A stretch of 64,000 nucleotides of DNA from Bryopsis sp. KO-2023 (taxonomy: Eukaryota > Chlorophyta > Ulvophyceae > Bryopsidales > Bryopsidaceae). The position numbers and the translations under genes were made by a program. Under the pieces are notes generated by a model. The model was not told the DNA's origin. It ran no database searches and saw only the letters and a program-made list of their open reading frames with translations. Below, piece after piece: positions 44,388 to 53,995 of the stretch; within the stretch, counting starts at the first letter, position 1; each line of letters begins with the position of its first letter. The stretch covers positions 1,798,001-1,862,000 of the forward strand of contig BSYQ01000010.1 in assembly GCA_030272585.1 (NCBI GenBank). Direction: 5' to 3'.

Positions 44388-46925
44388 ATGGGGAAAAAAA
44401 ACGCAGCGAGCTTCTGGAGAATGGAGAGCTGGGTTGGAAACAAAACAACAAAATTAGACACCGGAAAAAAAAAAAAAAATGAAGTGGGCGTTCGTCAAGA
44501 GGGACAACAACTGATACTCTTGAGCGTCATTTTTAACAACCTTGTTCACTCGGTAGCGTAGGATGAATCGAAAATCGGTGCGCAACTTTTGCACTTTTTT
44601 TTTGATGGGAGGGGGGATGGGGTGGGTGCTTTTTCTCGCGCGCGTTTGGAGTTTTCGTCGAGAGTTGCGCTTGTCTCTTTTTGTTTTTTCGGAAAAGGAG
44701 GGACGGGCGGCGACGTCCTGCGTTCGTGAGGAAAAGAAAATGGAAGAGGAAAAGGAAAAAAAAAAAGAGAGAGAGATTGACAGCAAGATTTTGGAGCACT
44801 TGTATATCGCGGCTTGCGATAAACCTTGACGTTTTTTTTGGTTATTTGGGGGAGGGGCCGGGAAAGAGACGACTTATCAGGGAGAGGAAAAATTGGTGTG
44901 CGAGGAGGAGAAGGAGGAGGGTTTTTTTTAACGCTGACGTCGGGATGACTAAGAAGGTCCGGTTTTTTGGGGGGAAGGGTTATTTTCTGGACCATAGTTT
45001 TGCTTCGCTGCCGTAGAACGGACGGAAATCGAAAGGGATATGTGACGACTTTCCGACGTCTTTGAGTGATTTCTGTTTCTTGTTTCTTGTGGTGTTTCTT
45101 TTTTTTTATTTTTTTTCCCTCTTTTCTGTAGAGGAGAAAAATGAAATTTCGATATTTTGTAAAGGAGGAGAACGCTTCACCTAAGTTTTCGAGTGGTGTT
45201 GCTAAAACTCTTTCTGTTTTAAGAAGTGAAAAAGAAAAAGAGTGGAAGGGTATAGATTTTTCTTTTTTTTTTTTTTTTGGTTGGGAGGGGGCCGGAGGGA
45301 GCAGTCCTGGATTTTATCTTGAATGAAATTGTGCTTGTGTTTCTTTTATTTGTGTTATTTTGTTTCTTTCTCCCTTTTTTTTCTTTTTCCTTTTTGTTTT
45401 TCTGGAATTCCTCTCGTGAGATGTTTCGGGGTGAAACTGTGGAGGTTCGATTTTTCGTTTAGGGATGAACCGAAAAAAAAAAAAAAAAAAAGGAGGGGAG
45501 AAAAAAAAGATAAGAAAGAGAATTGGTGTCAAGCGGATGTGGATAATGTTCTATATAATATGGGTGTTTTTGTAGTTTCTTGTGAAATTTGTGTTCCAAT
45601 CAAAGCTGAAGCGAGAGAAAAAAGGGAAAAGATGAAAGAGAGGTTTTCAAAAAACGGAAGATTCTGTTTGTTTTGTTTTGTTTTGGTTTTTCTTTGGGGG
45701 GATAGGGGATATGATAAGAAGACGAAAAAGTGTAACAACGTAATTAATTGTCAATGAGGGCTTGAGAAAAAGAGAGGAAGAAGGCTGCCAAAAAAATGCA
45801 AAAAAAAAGGAAAAAAAAATGACGGAGGGAAAAGAGCTGAGGGAAACCAAAAAAAAAATTAAGAGATGCATCTCAGAGAGAGAGAAGAAAAGAAAGAGGG
45901 AAAAGAAAAAGAGGAGAGAATCAAAAAACAACTAAACTTGTTCAAGAAAGACAACGAAAAAAAAAAAAGGAAAAAGGGGGGGGGGGGGGGGGGGGGACAA
46001 AGAACTGTATTGTGATTTTCTTTCCGTCATGGCTTCATGGCGATCAATCAATTTGACCCGTCCTCAAAAACAGAAAGAGAAAAAAAAACTGAAGCCAAAA
46101 AGTCCAAAAACAGGGTCTCTTCGATCAGACTCTTTCGTTTTTTTTGGTGGATTTTTTTTTTTTTTTTTCTGGAAGGATTTATGGAGCCTCTTGACATTTG
46201 GGAATAAGCATGTTTTTGTTTTGTTTTTTCCCGTTTTGTTTGTTCAAAGTGTCGACAAGATCGAACTGTTGCGACGCAGGGGGTGTTTTGAATTATTCGG
46301 AATAGACAGGGGATCTAAAAGAAAAACAAAAAAAGACAAGGAAGGAGGGGAAAAAAAAGACCAAAACTGTGTAATGAGAATTTGATTTTTTGACGAGGCC
46401 AAAAGTATTGTAAGGAAGATAAACAGAGAGAAAGAACAAGAAAAAAAAACAAAAGGTAAAAAAAAAGGAAAGAAAAAAAACGAATGCGTTCGAAGCAGGT
46501 CAGTGCTGGATGCTTTGCTGTATCAAATTGTAATGTCTTTGTTGCAAGAGAACAGGAAGAAAAAACACTTGATTTTTTCCAGCAAATTCCGGTTTCTGCG
46601 AAGTATAAATGAGGGCTGGTGTTTGTATGTCTCACACTGTTTAGCAACAAACAGTTTTTGAATTTTTTGAGAAGAGTCTATCGTGGGAAGCAACGGTGCT
46701 GGAGCCTGGATTAAACTGGATGCTCGCATCCCTGAGCAGTGGGGGGAATGAGTGGCCACCTTTCCACAACCGAATGCTATCTCAGAAAGCGACTGCTGAC
46801 GCGGATGCACATGGGTTTATGCGCACTGCTCCGATCTCGTCTATGTCGGACATCGGGACAGCGTCATCAGAACATCAGGACATCGGGACAGCAACCCATG
46901 TACGATATTCGGGCCCCCCCCCCAC
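44388..46925. other. Long homopolymer-rich non-coding interval
   Basis: About 2.5 kb of A/G- and T/G-rich sequence, including a run of about 20 G near 45978-45997 and many T-run/G-run junctions. Open frames are tract artefacts (FFFF or KKKK). A short tandem GGACATCGGGACAGC occurs twice near 46851-46893. Confidence 0.6.
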
Positions 46926-47029
46926 AAATAGACGTGTATTTCGTATAGCAGTAGTGACCTTGGCAGGTTTGTGAAGCTCGACATACAGAGTTGCTTTTGC
47001 TGAGCGAAGCGCCCTACACCCTGATCACC

Positions 47030-47637
47030 ATGACGAAGGTCGCAGCAGTTATACTGATCGCTCTGGTCGTGGCGGCCACCGCTGCTCCAGAGTTCCATGG
47101 TGAGATAGTTCACTCAGCGCCACCTTGGTTCTTCCCGATCCCCTGGTTGGGGATCTTTGCTGGTTGGAAGACGTTTCGAAAAAGCACAGGGCGTGTGCGC
47201 AGGAGAGCGCGCACACCTCTCTTGAGAACTCTGTGTGTACTTAACGGTGCACCCCGAAACGTTCAAGTACAGTTCTCAGGTTTTCAACGCACACCCCCGT
47301 CTCAATAATCATGGATCCGCCCCTGGCACAGCCCTTCCCCACAAAGTCCCGAAACAACACATCGTAATTATGAACGAATTTGTGACCATGATCTCTGCAG
47401 GGGACGGCGTCGATCCAGCAGAACAAGGTGCCAAGAGCTACCCTGGGGCGGCCATTGGCATGTGTAAGTGATCGGGGTTTGCTGTCTCGAGTGTTGGTTC
47501 AAGGCTTGGTCAAGCGATAACCTGGGTTTCTTTTGCCTGCAGTGAAGAATTGGTTTGTCGCTCAAAAAACCCGACTGTCCGTCAAGTACGGCGATGGTAA
47601 TGACAGGGACCCATTGACCGCACCCCCTGGGAGGTGA
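47030..47637 (+). CDS. Small secreted protein, intact copy
   Basis: Starts with a clear signal peptide (MTKVAAVILIALVVAATAA, likely cleaved before APEFHG). A working model has three exons: 47030-47236, 47280-47463 and 47543-47637 (stop TGA), giving 161 residues. The second intron has strong signals (GTAAGT, TTGCCTGCAG). The first, 43 bases, is weaker; an alternative intron from GTGAGATAG near 47101 to CACAG near 47189 also keeps the frame. The mature chain has an aromatic segment (PWFFPIPWLGIFAGW), a basic cluster (RVRRRAR) and an acidic, Gly-rich middle. No known family. The duplicate at 55472 has a 20-base deletion that breaks the frame, so this copy is the better functional candidate. Confidence 0.6.
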
Positions 47638-48198
47638 TCAGTGATTTTCCAAGTTGTGTGCGCGCCTCGGAAGATGGAGCAACATTTTTCATCCTCTTTT
47701 GCCACTTTTTACCACTTTTTGAAGCAAGAAAAGCACCCAGAGGATCTCCAGAAGACCTGAAGGCAGTTTTTAAGAATTTCCAACACTTTTTTTTTCCCAG
47801 GCTGGAGTGATGTTTTGGTGTGTGTTGTAATTGTCTGTTGCATGTTTTACGCTAGACAATCTCCAATTGGATTCATGCTCAATCAGCTTGAAAATATATA
47901 TATATATACTATATCCTTGCTGCCAAGATCCGATCTGTGCCATAAATAATCTCATTTAATTGGGTCTGACACAACACGTTCCAATTGATCGGATTGCATG
48001 GCCATGGCTTGTTTGTTTGTTTTTATGTAATTTGATGCTTGTTTGTTTGTTTCTGTTTTGGTTCACTTTAAAATTTTGGGGGAGGGTCTTTGTCAATTTA
48101 TGCATCCGTTCGGTCAAAATTCGTTGAGGGACAATGCAAGAACCCCCTTTTTATTCACAAATCCGCTGTACAACCAATTTGGATGGTTCCAACAGATG
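47638..48198. other. 3' flank of the secreted-protein gene
   Basis: Non-coding, shared in part with 56069-56636. It contains a T run, a (TA)n tract near 47893 and GTTTGTTT repeats. It ends at the RT2 target duplication AGATG. Confidence 0.6.
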
Positions 48199-48204
48199 TG
48201 ATAC

Positions 48205-48275
48205 CAGCTGCTGACGTCCAGGGACGTCAGACGTCAAAGGCGTCATGCATCTGACGTCTGTGAAGCGTCAGATGC
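48205..48275 (+). promoter_or_regulatory. Cluster of TGACGT-type bZIP half sites in the RT2 LTR
   Basis: Within about 70 bases there are several copies of TGACGTC, GACGTCA or GCGTCA, arranged as TGACGTCCAGGGACGTCA and CATCTGACGTCTGTGAAGCG and nearby. TGACGT(CA) is the core bound by CREB/ATF-type bZIP factors and, in stramenopile algae, by aureochromes. The copy in the 3' LTR is at 53345-53415. Confidence 0.55.
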
Positions 48276-48359
48276 ATCCCCGGTGAATGACAGCATCCTC
48301 CCAAGGAGGTACTACTGACCTACAGCGAGGAAACCACCGTAAGAGCACAGAGTCAAGAC

Positions 48360-48417
48360 AGTGGTTCGATCATCCAGATTAGGACTTGCGAGACTGAGGT
48401 CTTGGGTTCGAGTCTGA
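48360..48417 (+). other. tRNA-like sequence inside the RT2 LTR
   Basis: AGTGGTTCGATCATCC resembles a D-arm/A-box; GGTCTTGGGTTCGAGTCT provides a B box (GGTTCGAGTC) at tRNA-like spacing. No matching acceptor stem is visible, so it is tRNA-derived or tRNA-mimicking rather than a gene. Duplicated at 53500-53557 in the 3' LTR. Confidence 0.5.
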
Positions 48418-48716
48418 GCGGAAACGTGCTTTGGTCTGGGCCTGTGTGTGAGAGTGTGAGTGAGTCAGGAGTAGAACTGGCGGCTGTGAGTCAGGGTAGT
48501 GGGAGTGTTACGGGTGGTTAGTCACCCTCGGGAAAGTCGAACTGGGAGTTAAAATGATGGGACGCTTGATGTAACCTTGCTTTTCAGTGATCTGTTGGTG
48601 TGACCCCGAGTCTGTGACCCGTGCGATTTTGTGTGACCGTTCCGCCGCCGCCTCACTCTTTTCCGAGATAGGAGACGTCGCTCGCGGACGTCAGTCCTCC
48701 CGAGCGATAACATTTT

Positions 48717-48734
48717 TGGTTTCGGAGCCCGAAG
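48717..48734 (+). promoter_or_regulatory. RT2 primer-binding site
   Basis: TGGTTTCGGAGCCCGAAG starts four bases after the LTR terminal CA. Its first 12 bases equal the RT1 primer-binding site. Confidence 0.75.
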
Positions 48735-50524
48735 GAACCGACTGGACTGGAGCTCTCCGCTGGTTTGACCAGCAGGTTTGTTCGAGGCGCTTAACGCCAG
48801 TCGTAAGGTCGTGGGAAAACGGAAAAAGGCAAACGCAGTGAACGGGAAAAAAGGAAAACGTGTGGTAGCAATGTTGGAAAAGAAGCACACCCATAAAAAG
48901 AGAGAAAAGAGGGTGCCAACGTTCAGTCGTGTGACAGGACATTTGGGAAAAAGGTTACCCTGTAACCTGCGTCGCTGTCAGCGAACTGTAGTACTCAGGT
49001 TCGAAGGGTTAGAGTCGGACGTGAAGGGGTATAGTAGTATTACGTATAGTAACTCTCACGGCAAGGGCACGTGGGTTATCCGTTCACAGTTCGGCAAGGA
49101 CAGGTCGTGGCGCGAAAGTCAACGGTCTACAGTTGACAGTAACCGTTGCCTGGAAAGTCAACTGAAAGTCAAGCGACCAGAATGGCTCTGGTTCCGGTCG
49201 TTACAGAAAGCGACATGGTCGCGATAAGCGACGAAGTCATGGAAGGGTCAGAAGTGCAACCAATGGTGCACCAGCAAATTCAGAATATACAGATTAATGG
49301 TTCTGATCACACTGAAATGCAAAGACAGATTGAGGTCTGGGGTGGAACAGTAACCAACCACCTCCAGCAATCATTGACCTCCATGCAGAGTCAGGTTCAA
49401 CAAGTCCAGGTTGAACTCTATACACACAGAGAGCAAGCAGAGCTACATCAGTCAACTCTAAAGGAAGAGTTGCAGTCAGCCTTAGTGCACAGTTTGGAAG
49501 AACAGAGTCGAAAACTACAGCAGACTCAGGAGCTACATGCAAAGGACTTTTATCAAAGCCTCACTGCAAATACAAATACTCAACTGAAGGACCTTGGTGA
49601 ACAGTTGAGAAGTACAGGAAAAGATCATGCTGTGGGCATGGCTCAGTGGAAAAATAAGAACCAAACAGAGCTGGAACTATTCCAGAAGAAGCAGTTAGCT
49701 CTACAGGAGCAACTGATGTTGGTTCAAAAGAAACAACAGGAAGATATTAATGCCCAATTATATGAAGTGTCTCAGCACATGCAAAGAATGCAAAAACAGC
49801 TGATGGAAGAGAGGGAGAGTATGACAAACACAATGACTAGCATACTGCAAGGAGAATTGGACTCCTATCCTGCAGTCATTCAGAAAATGGTAGCTACAGC
49901 AGTGGATGAAACCACCACAGCTATTGAGGACAAGTATAACAATGCTGAAGGACAGAAAGCAGATCTAGAAGAGACTAGATGGGCTTTAACTGATCCAGAA
50001 TATCAGAAAGCAGTTGATGGCTGGATGAAGGATGGAATCCTGAGAACACCTATTCCTCCACAAGTGATGCAAGTGCATATGATGCAAGCAACACAAACAG
50101 TACAGAATACAGAGGAAGGAGAAACTGAGGGACAAACTCAGGATATCCCAACATCTGGTCAGCCACCAGTACAGCAAGTTATACCTGCCACAAGTACTGG
50201 AGCAGTACCTCCAGGACCCTCTTCTTTAGGTCTAATAGACCTCACTTCAGGACAACAACTGTCCATGGGTTTACCACCCCCTATACTGCAACCACCAGCA
50301 GTAACTATAGCACCTCCAGCTACCTTTACTTTAGGTACTACCCCAGCACCATCAGGAATGGGAATTAGACCACCAAATCCCTTTGAACAGTTAACAAGTC
50401 AAAGAGCACCCAGTGGTGGTGCACCTGGAGGAAATCCAGGGGATCCAAATGGATCAAATGGACCAAATGGCCCAGACAGACCAGGCATGCCTAGAGCATC
50501 TGGTTCTGGACATCCAGGGCCAGG

Positions 50525-50990
50525 CAGAGATAGGACTTGGGCCAAAATTCTGGTCCGGCTACGGTCCGGTCCGGTTACGGTCGAGTTACGGTTCCGTATT
50601 ACGGCCGTAACTCCGTACCGTAACCGGAGTAATATGTTGTTTTTACGGTACGGAACAGGTACGGTATAGCTACGGTAGCCCCTAGATCATCGTGAAGTAG
50701 TGTGGTTCAGTGCTAAAGCGTTAGGCTGTAGTCTGTAAGGTCGTGGGTTCGAATCCCCCTGGGTTCCTTTGGGTTCTCGGGACCCTGCGGGGGTTACTAT
50801 TTACGGTTTACGGTTGGTACGGTGGTTACGGTCGGTACGGTCCGGTACCGGAGCAGTACGGAGTGGTACGGTGGTCCGGTTCCGAGCACGAAAACCACTC
50901 CGGTCCGGACCGTAACTACCGTAACCGTAAGTGACCGGAGTGGGGTTACGGTACGGTTTACGGTACCGTAACCGGAAAGTCCTATCTCTG
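50525..50990. mobile_element. Non-autonomous DNA transposon 1 (hAT-like), 466 bp
   Basis: Terminal inverted repeats CAGAGATAGGACTT (50525-50538 and 50977-50990) are perfect over 14 bp. The 8-bp target duplication GGGCCAGG is at 50517-50524 and 50991-50998. An 8-bp duplication with a CAG-starting inverted repeat is typical of hAT elements. It has no coding capacity. Both arms are built from variations of TACGGT, CCGTAACCG and GGTCCGG, giving many overlapping palindromes; between them is a tRNA-like sequence. It is CpG-rich inside a CpG-poor host frame. Confidence 0.9.
50700..50760 (+). other. tRNA-like sequence in transposon 1
   Basis: GTGTGGTTCAGTGCTAAAGC (A-box/D-arm-like) followed by TAGTCTGTAAGGTC and GTGGGTTCGAATCCCC (B box, near-perfect T-arm). 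Acceptor pairing is not evident. It shares TAGTCTGT.AGGTC and the B box with a copy in transposon 2. Confidence 0.55.
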
Positions 50991-51892
50991 GGGCCAGGGA
51001 ATGGTGGTGATGGTGGTGGAGGTGATGGAGGAGGTCCCCCAGGAGGAGGACCACCTGATAGAGATCCTAGTGGTACATCAGGAGGTTCAGGACAAGGTCC
51101 TGATAGACCTTACAGCAAACAGATTAAGCTCACTCCCCCAGAGAAATTCACAGGAGATGAAAGGATGTCTGCAACAGAATGGATACTAGGAATGAAGAGA
51201 TGGTTGCAGAATCAACACATCTTAGAGAGGGACTGGTTATCCTGTTTTCAGTCACATCTCCAGGGAGATGCACTTAGCTGGTTAAACCTGATGGATATAC
51301 AGATCATGAATCAGGAAAAAGCAGAGTATGCTAGCTGGCAAGAGTTCACTCAAGAACTAAGGAATGTTTTTGAGCCAGTCTCCCTAATAGAGACTGCCAG
51401 AAAACAATTAAGAACTCTAAGGCAGACTGGAACTGCCTTAGGCTACATCAGACTCTTCAGAAAGCTGATGTTTAGACTCCCCAATCTACCTCAAGAAGAA
51501 AGATATGCAGCCTTTGTGGATGGGCTCTCAGATAGAAATATGCAAGCACAGGTTATGACCCTGTGTGATGGAGATCTAGATAAGGCCATCCTCACAGTCC
51601 AAAGACTCTCTGCAACTATAGGCAGTAGAGGTGGCACTACTAGCAGTTTTAGAGGCAGAGGTAGAGGGAGGGGAAGATTTGGACAGAGAAATACACAGAT
51701 GTCAGCAATGATGTCTGCTGCAACATCACAACTGCCTCCTGCAGCAAATTCAGTTAAGGCTGTGCAGCAGAGAGGTCAGATGGGATCTAGGCCCTCAAGG
51801 GGAGGATCCTTCAAGTGTTTTCTATGTGGAAGCACAGAGCATGGGGTAAGACAGTGTCCCAAACTGTCCCAAGCTCAGAAAGCCCTGAAGAA

Positions 51893-51899
51893 GGGAAAC
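51893..51899 (+). promoter_or_regulatory. -1 ribosomal frameshift heptamer GGGAAAC
   Basis: G GGA AAC, in the gag frame, immediately before the gag stop TAA. It fits the X XXY YYZ rule, and the protease frame is exactly the -1 frame. No downstream pseudoknot was modelled. Confidence 0.75.
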
Positions 51900-52540
51900 T
51901 AAAAGAGGAGGCTAGTGTTGGGTCAGCTAAGCCTCCAGATGATATTGAAATGAAAGAACCCACTACAAAAACACCAGCCTCACTAAATGATGGTGTTCAA
52001 GAGACACCTGTGGTTGCAGCCCCTATTGCAACAGAACAGGAAGCATACACACTGGATGGGGTCACTCCAGGAGTGTTAATTCAAAAGAAAAAGCAGTCTC
52101 AAAAGAGAGTGGATAAACAAACAGAGGCCACTGTGAGTTTACCCACTAGAGTGGAAAGAAATGTTGAGGGAAAGGAACCAGTTCAGACTGCAGTAGCTCA
52201 GGCTACAGCAGCATATAGAGGATATGAACTGGCAGGATTTATTGGTGCAAAGAAAGCTACAGCATACATTGATACAGGATCCACTGCTAACTATATTAGC
52301 ATGGATGCAGTCAAGGAACTGGGACTGCAATACAAACCACAAGAAACTCCTGTTAAGTTTCTAGATGGTACAGAAAGGAAATCAGTAGGGAGATGTTATG
52401 GCATCCCATTTGTCTGTGGAAAGATCCAGCTCTCATTTGATGCTGATGTCTTTCCAGACAGTAATCACCCAATCCACAACTGCCAGGGGATTTACTTGCT
52501 GGAAAAGCTCAAGCTGAAGCAGAGTCAGTACAAGAGATGA
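51893..52540 (+). pseudogene. RT2 protease region (pro), truncated
   Basis: The -1 frame relative to gag. A charged linker of about 110 residues is followed by a retropepsin-type active site (AYIDTGSTANYIS) and surrounding strands. The frame then runs into the internal deletion and stops at 52538-52540. The normal continuation into RT is lost. Confidence 0.8.
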
Positions 52541-53082
52541 TATCTCATATGCAGGAAGTCATCAATGATGCCAAGGACAGATATAAAACAGCCCAAGAGA
52601 AGATGAGGCAGCAAGCAAATAAAAGGAGAAGGGATGTACAGTTTCAAGTGGGAGAAAAGGTGTTGCTCTCCACAAAGACATTGAATTTATCAGTCTTGAA
52701 ACATATTCCAGTGAAAATCAGAAGAAGATATATAGGGCCTTTTGTTATTGCTGCTGCAGTGGGATCTGTGGCATATAGATTGGTGTTACCAAATGGATGG
52801 AAATTACATCCTGTATTTCATGTATCAAAGTTGAGAAAACTTCAAGAGAGTTCTAAGTTTCCTAGGGAGGTAATGGCACCTCCAGCAGAATTAGATTCTG
52901 AGGGAGAAGAAGAATTTGAAGTTGAGGCTGTAGTAAGACATAAGTTTTCAGGAAGGAAAAGAAGATTTTTAGTAGTCTGGAAGGGGTATCCACTTAGTGA
53001 AGCAACCTGGGAACCCCAAGACAATTTATTGAATGCATCAGAGATCCTGGCTGATTATAAGAGGAGAGCTGGGATCAGGTAG
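52498..53082 (+). pseudogene. RT2 integrase C-terminus with chromodomain
   Basis: Begins at the deletion junction in a different frame from the protease. It holds the integrase C-terminal region (DAKDRYKTAQEKMRQQANKR, FQVGEKVLLSTK, HPVFHVSKLR) and a chromodomain (RRFLVVWKGYPLSEATWEP). A chromodomain at the end of integrase marks the chromovirus branch of Ty3/gypsy, where it directs insertion to modified histones. The catalytic D,D-35-E core is absent. Confidence 0.85.
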
Positions 53083-53338
53083 AAGTTAGATGCACTTTTG
53101 ATTCTGTGGCTGAAGGATCAGGAATCCCAGAGACTAGGGGATGGGTTGCATAAGGGCAGTGAAGTGTTTTCTGAACTTCTGTGGGTTAAGGATTTTATGG
53201 GGATCTAATTATCCTTTCAGAAGTGCAGGGAGCTTGGGATTTGCATCACCCTAGTTCAGAGTTACTTTTACAGAATCAGAAGGATGCATTTGATAGATAC
53301 TTGGTGAGGGCACCAACTGCCCCCAGGGGGGAGGCAAT
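53083..53338 (+). other. RT2 3' untranslated region and polypurine tract
   Basis: Non-coding up to AGGGGGGAGG immediately before the 3' LTR, the expected plus-strand primer site. Confidence 0.7.
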
Positions 53339-53852
53339 TGATACCAGCTGCTGACGTCCAGGGACGTCAGACGTCAAAGGCGTCATGCATCTGACGTCTG
53401 TGAAGCGTCAGATGCATCCCCGGTGAATGACAGCATCCTCCCAAGGAGGTACTACTGACCTACAGCGAGGAAACCACCGTAAGAGCACAGAGTCAAGACA
53501 GTGGTTCGATCATCCAGATTAGGACTTGCGAGACTGAGGTCTTGGGTTCGAGTCTGAGCGGAAACGTGCTTTGGTCTGGGCCTGTGTGTGAGAGTGTGAG
53601 TGAGTCAGGAGTAGAACTGGCGGCTGTGAGTCAGGGTAGTGGGAGTGTTACGGGTGGTTAGTCACCCTCGGGAAAGTCGAACTGGGAGTTAAAATGATGG
53701 GACGCTTGATGTAACCTTGCTTTTCAGTGATCTGTTGGTGTGACCCCGAGTCTGTGACCCGTGCGATTTTGTGTGACCGTTCCGCCGCCGCCTCACTCTT
53801 TTCCGAGATAGGAGACGTCGCTCGCGGACGTCAGTCCTCCCGAGCGATAACA
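53339..53852 (+). repeat. RT2 3' LTR
   Basis: 514 bp, apparently identical to 48199-48712, followed by the AGATG target duplication. Confidence 0.95.
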
Positions 53853-53995
53853 AGATGTATAAGCAGAAGAATTCGACGCAACCACAAGCACCAGGAGGAC
53901 ACAAAAAAATGGGCGCAGAAAATTGTCGATATTGGAGCTATGGTTTCCACCCCCCTTCAATCGTTCCAGCCACACTCTTTTCGAAGTGCTGTGGT

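Larger units (their letters stand above)
46926..48198. repeat. Segmental duplication, left copy (upstream part)
   Basis: Matches 55370-56636 from ACGTGTATTTCGTATAGCAG through the secreted-protein gene to TGGTTCCAACAGATG. The match resumes on the far side of RT2 (from 53853, AGATGTATAAGCAGAAGAATT) and ends shortly before the transposon at 53996. The two copies differ by point changes, small indels and a stretch around 47900-48130 that is not shared. Confidence 0.88.
48199..48712 (+). repeat. RT2 5' LTR
   Basis: 514 bp. The first ~80 bases contain a cluster of TGACGT/ACGTCA half sites. An internal tRNA-like sequence lies at 48360-48417 (see separate entry). Confidence 0.95.
49182..51902 (+). 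pseudogene. RT2 gag, interrupted by a DNA transposon
   Basis: The frame starts at the ATG at 49182 (MALVPVVTESDM). The first part is a long Gln/Glu-rich coiled coil, followed by a Pro/Gly-rich linker, broken at 50525-50990 by the transposon. The frame continues at 50991: a Gly/Asp-rich linker, a retrotransposon Gag domain (TPPEKFTGDERM, LSWLNLM, YAAFVDGLSD), an RG-rich stretch (FRGRGRGRGRF) and a CCHC knuckle (CFLCGSTEHGVRQC), ending at TAA 51900-51902. Both sides of the insertion are in the same reading frame across the 8-bp target duplication, so the frame was open before the insertion. Coding DNA is almost free of CpG, unlike the LTR. Confidence 0.88.
48199..53852 (+). mobile_element. RT2: pol-deleted chromodomain LTR retrotransposon
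   Basis: A 5654-bp element with two 514-bp LTRs that look identical by eye (TGATACCAGC...CGATAACA), a 5-bp target duplication AGATG (48194-48198, 53853-53857), a primer-binding site at 48717 and a purine-rich tract (AGGGGGGAGG) just before the 3' LTR. Gag, protease and the integrase C-terminus with chromodomain are present. RT, RNase H and the integrase catalytic core are missing, so it is non-autonomous. A 466-bp DNA transposon interrupts gag. The paralogous empty site at about 56620-56640 confirms the insertion point. Confidence 0.95.

Noticed and set aside
44454-46000. Many long open frames on both strands
   Set aside because: They translate to Phe/Ser/Leu or Lys/Glu/Arg tracts from homopolymers, lack domains, and have no splice-consistent continuation.
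50700-50760. Functional tRNA gene in transposon 1
   Set aside because: The T-arm and boxes look right, but no acceptor stem pairs and the anticodon stem is poor; it is better called tRNA-like.
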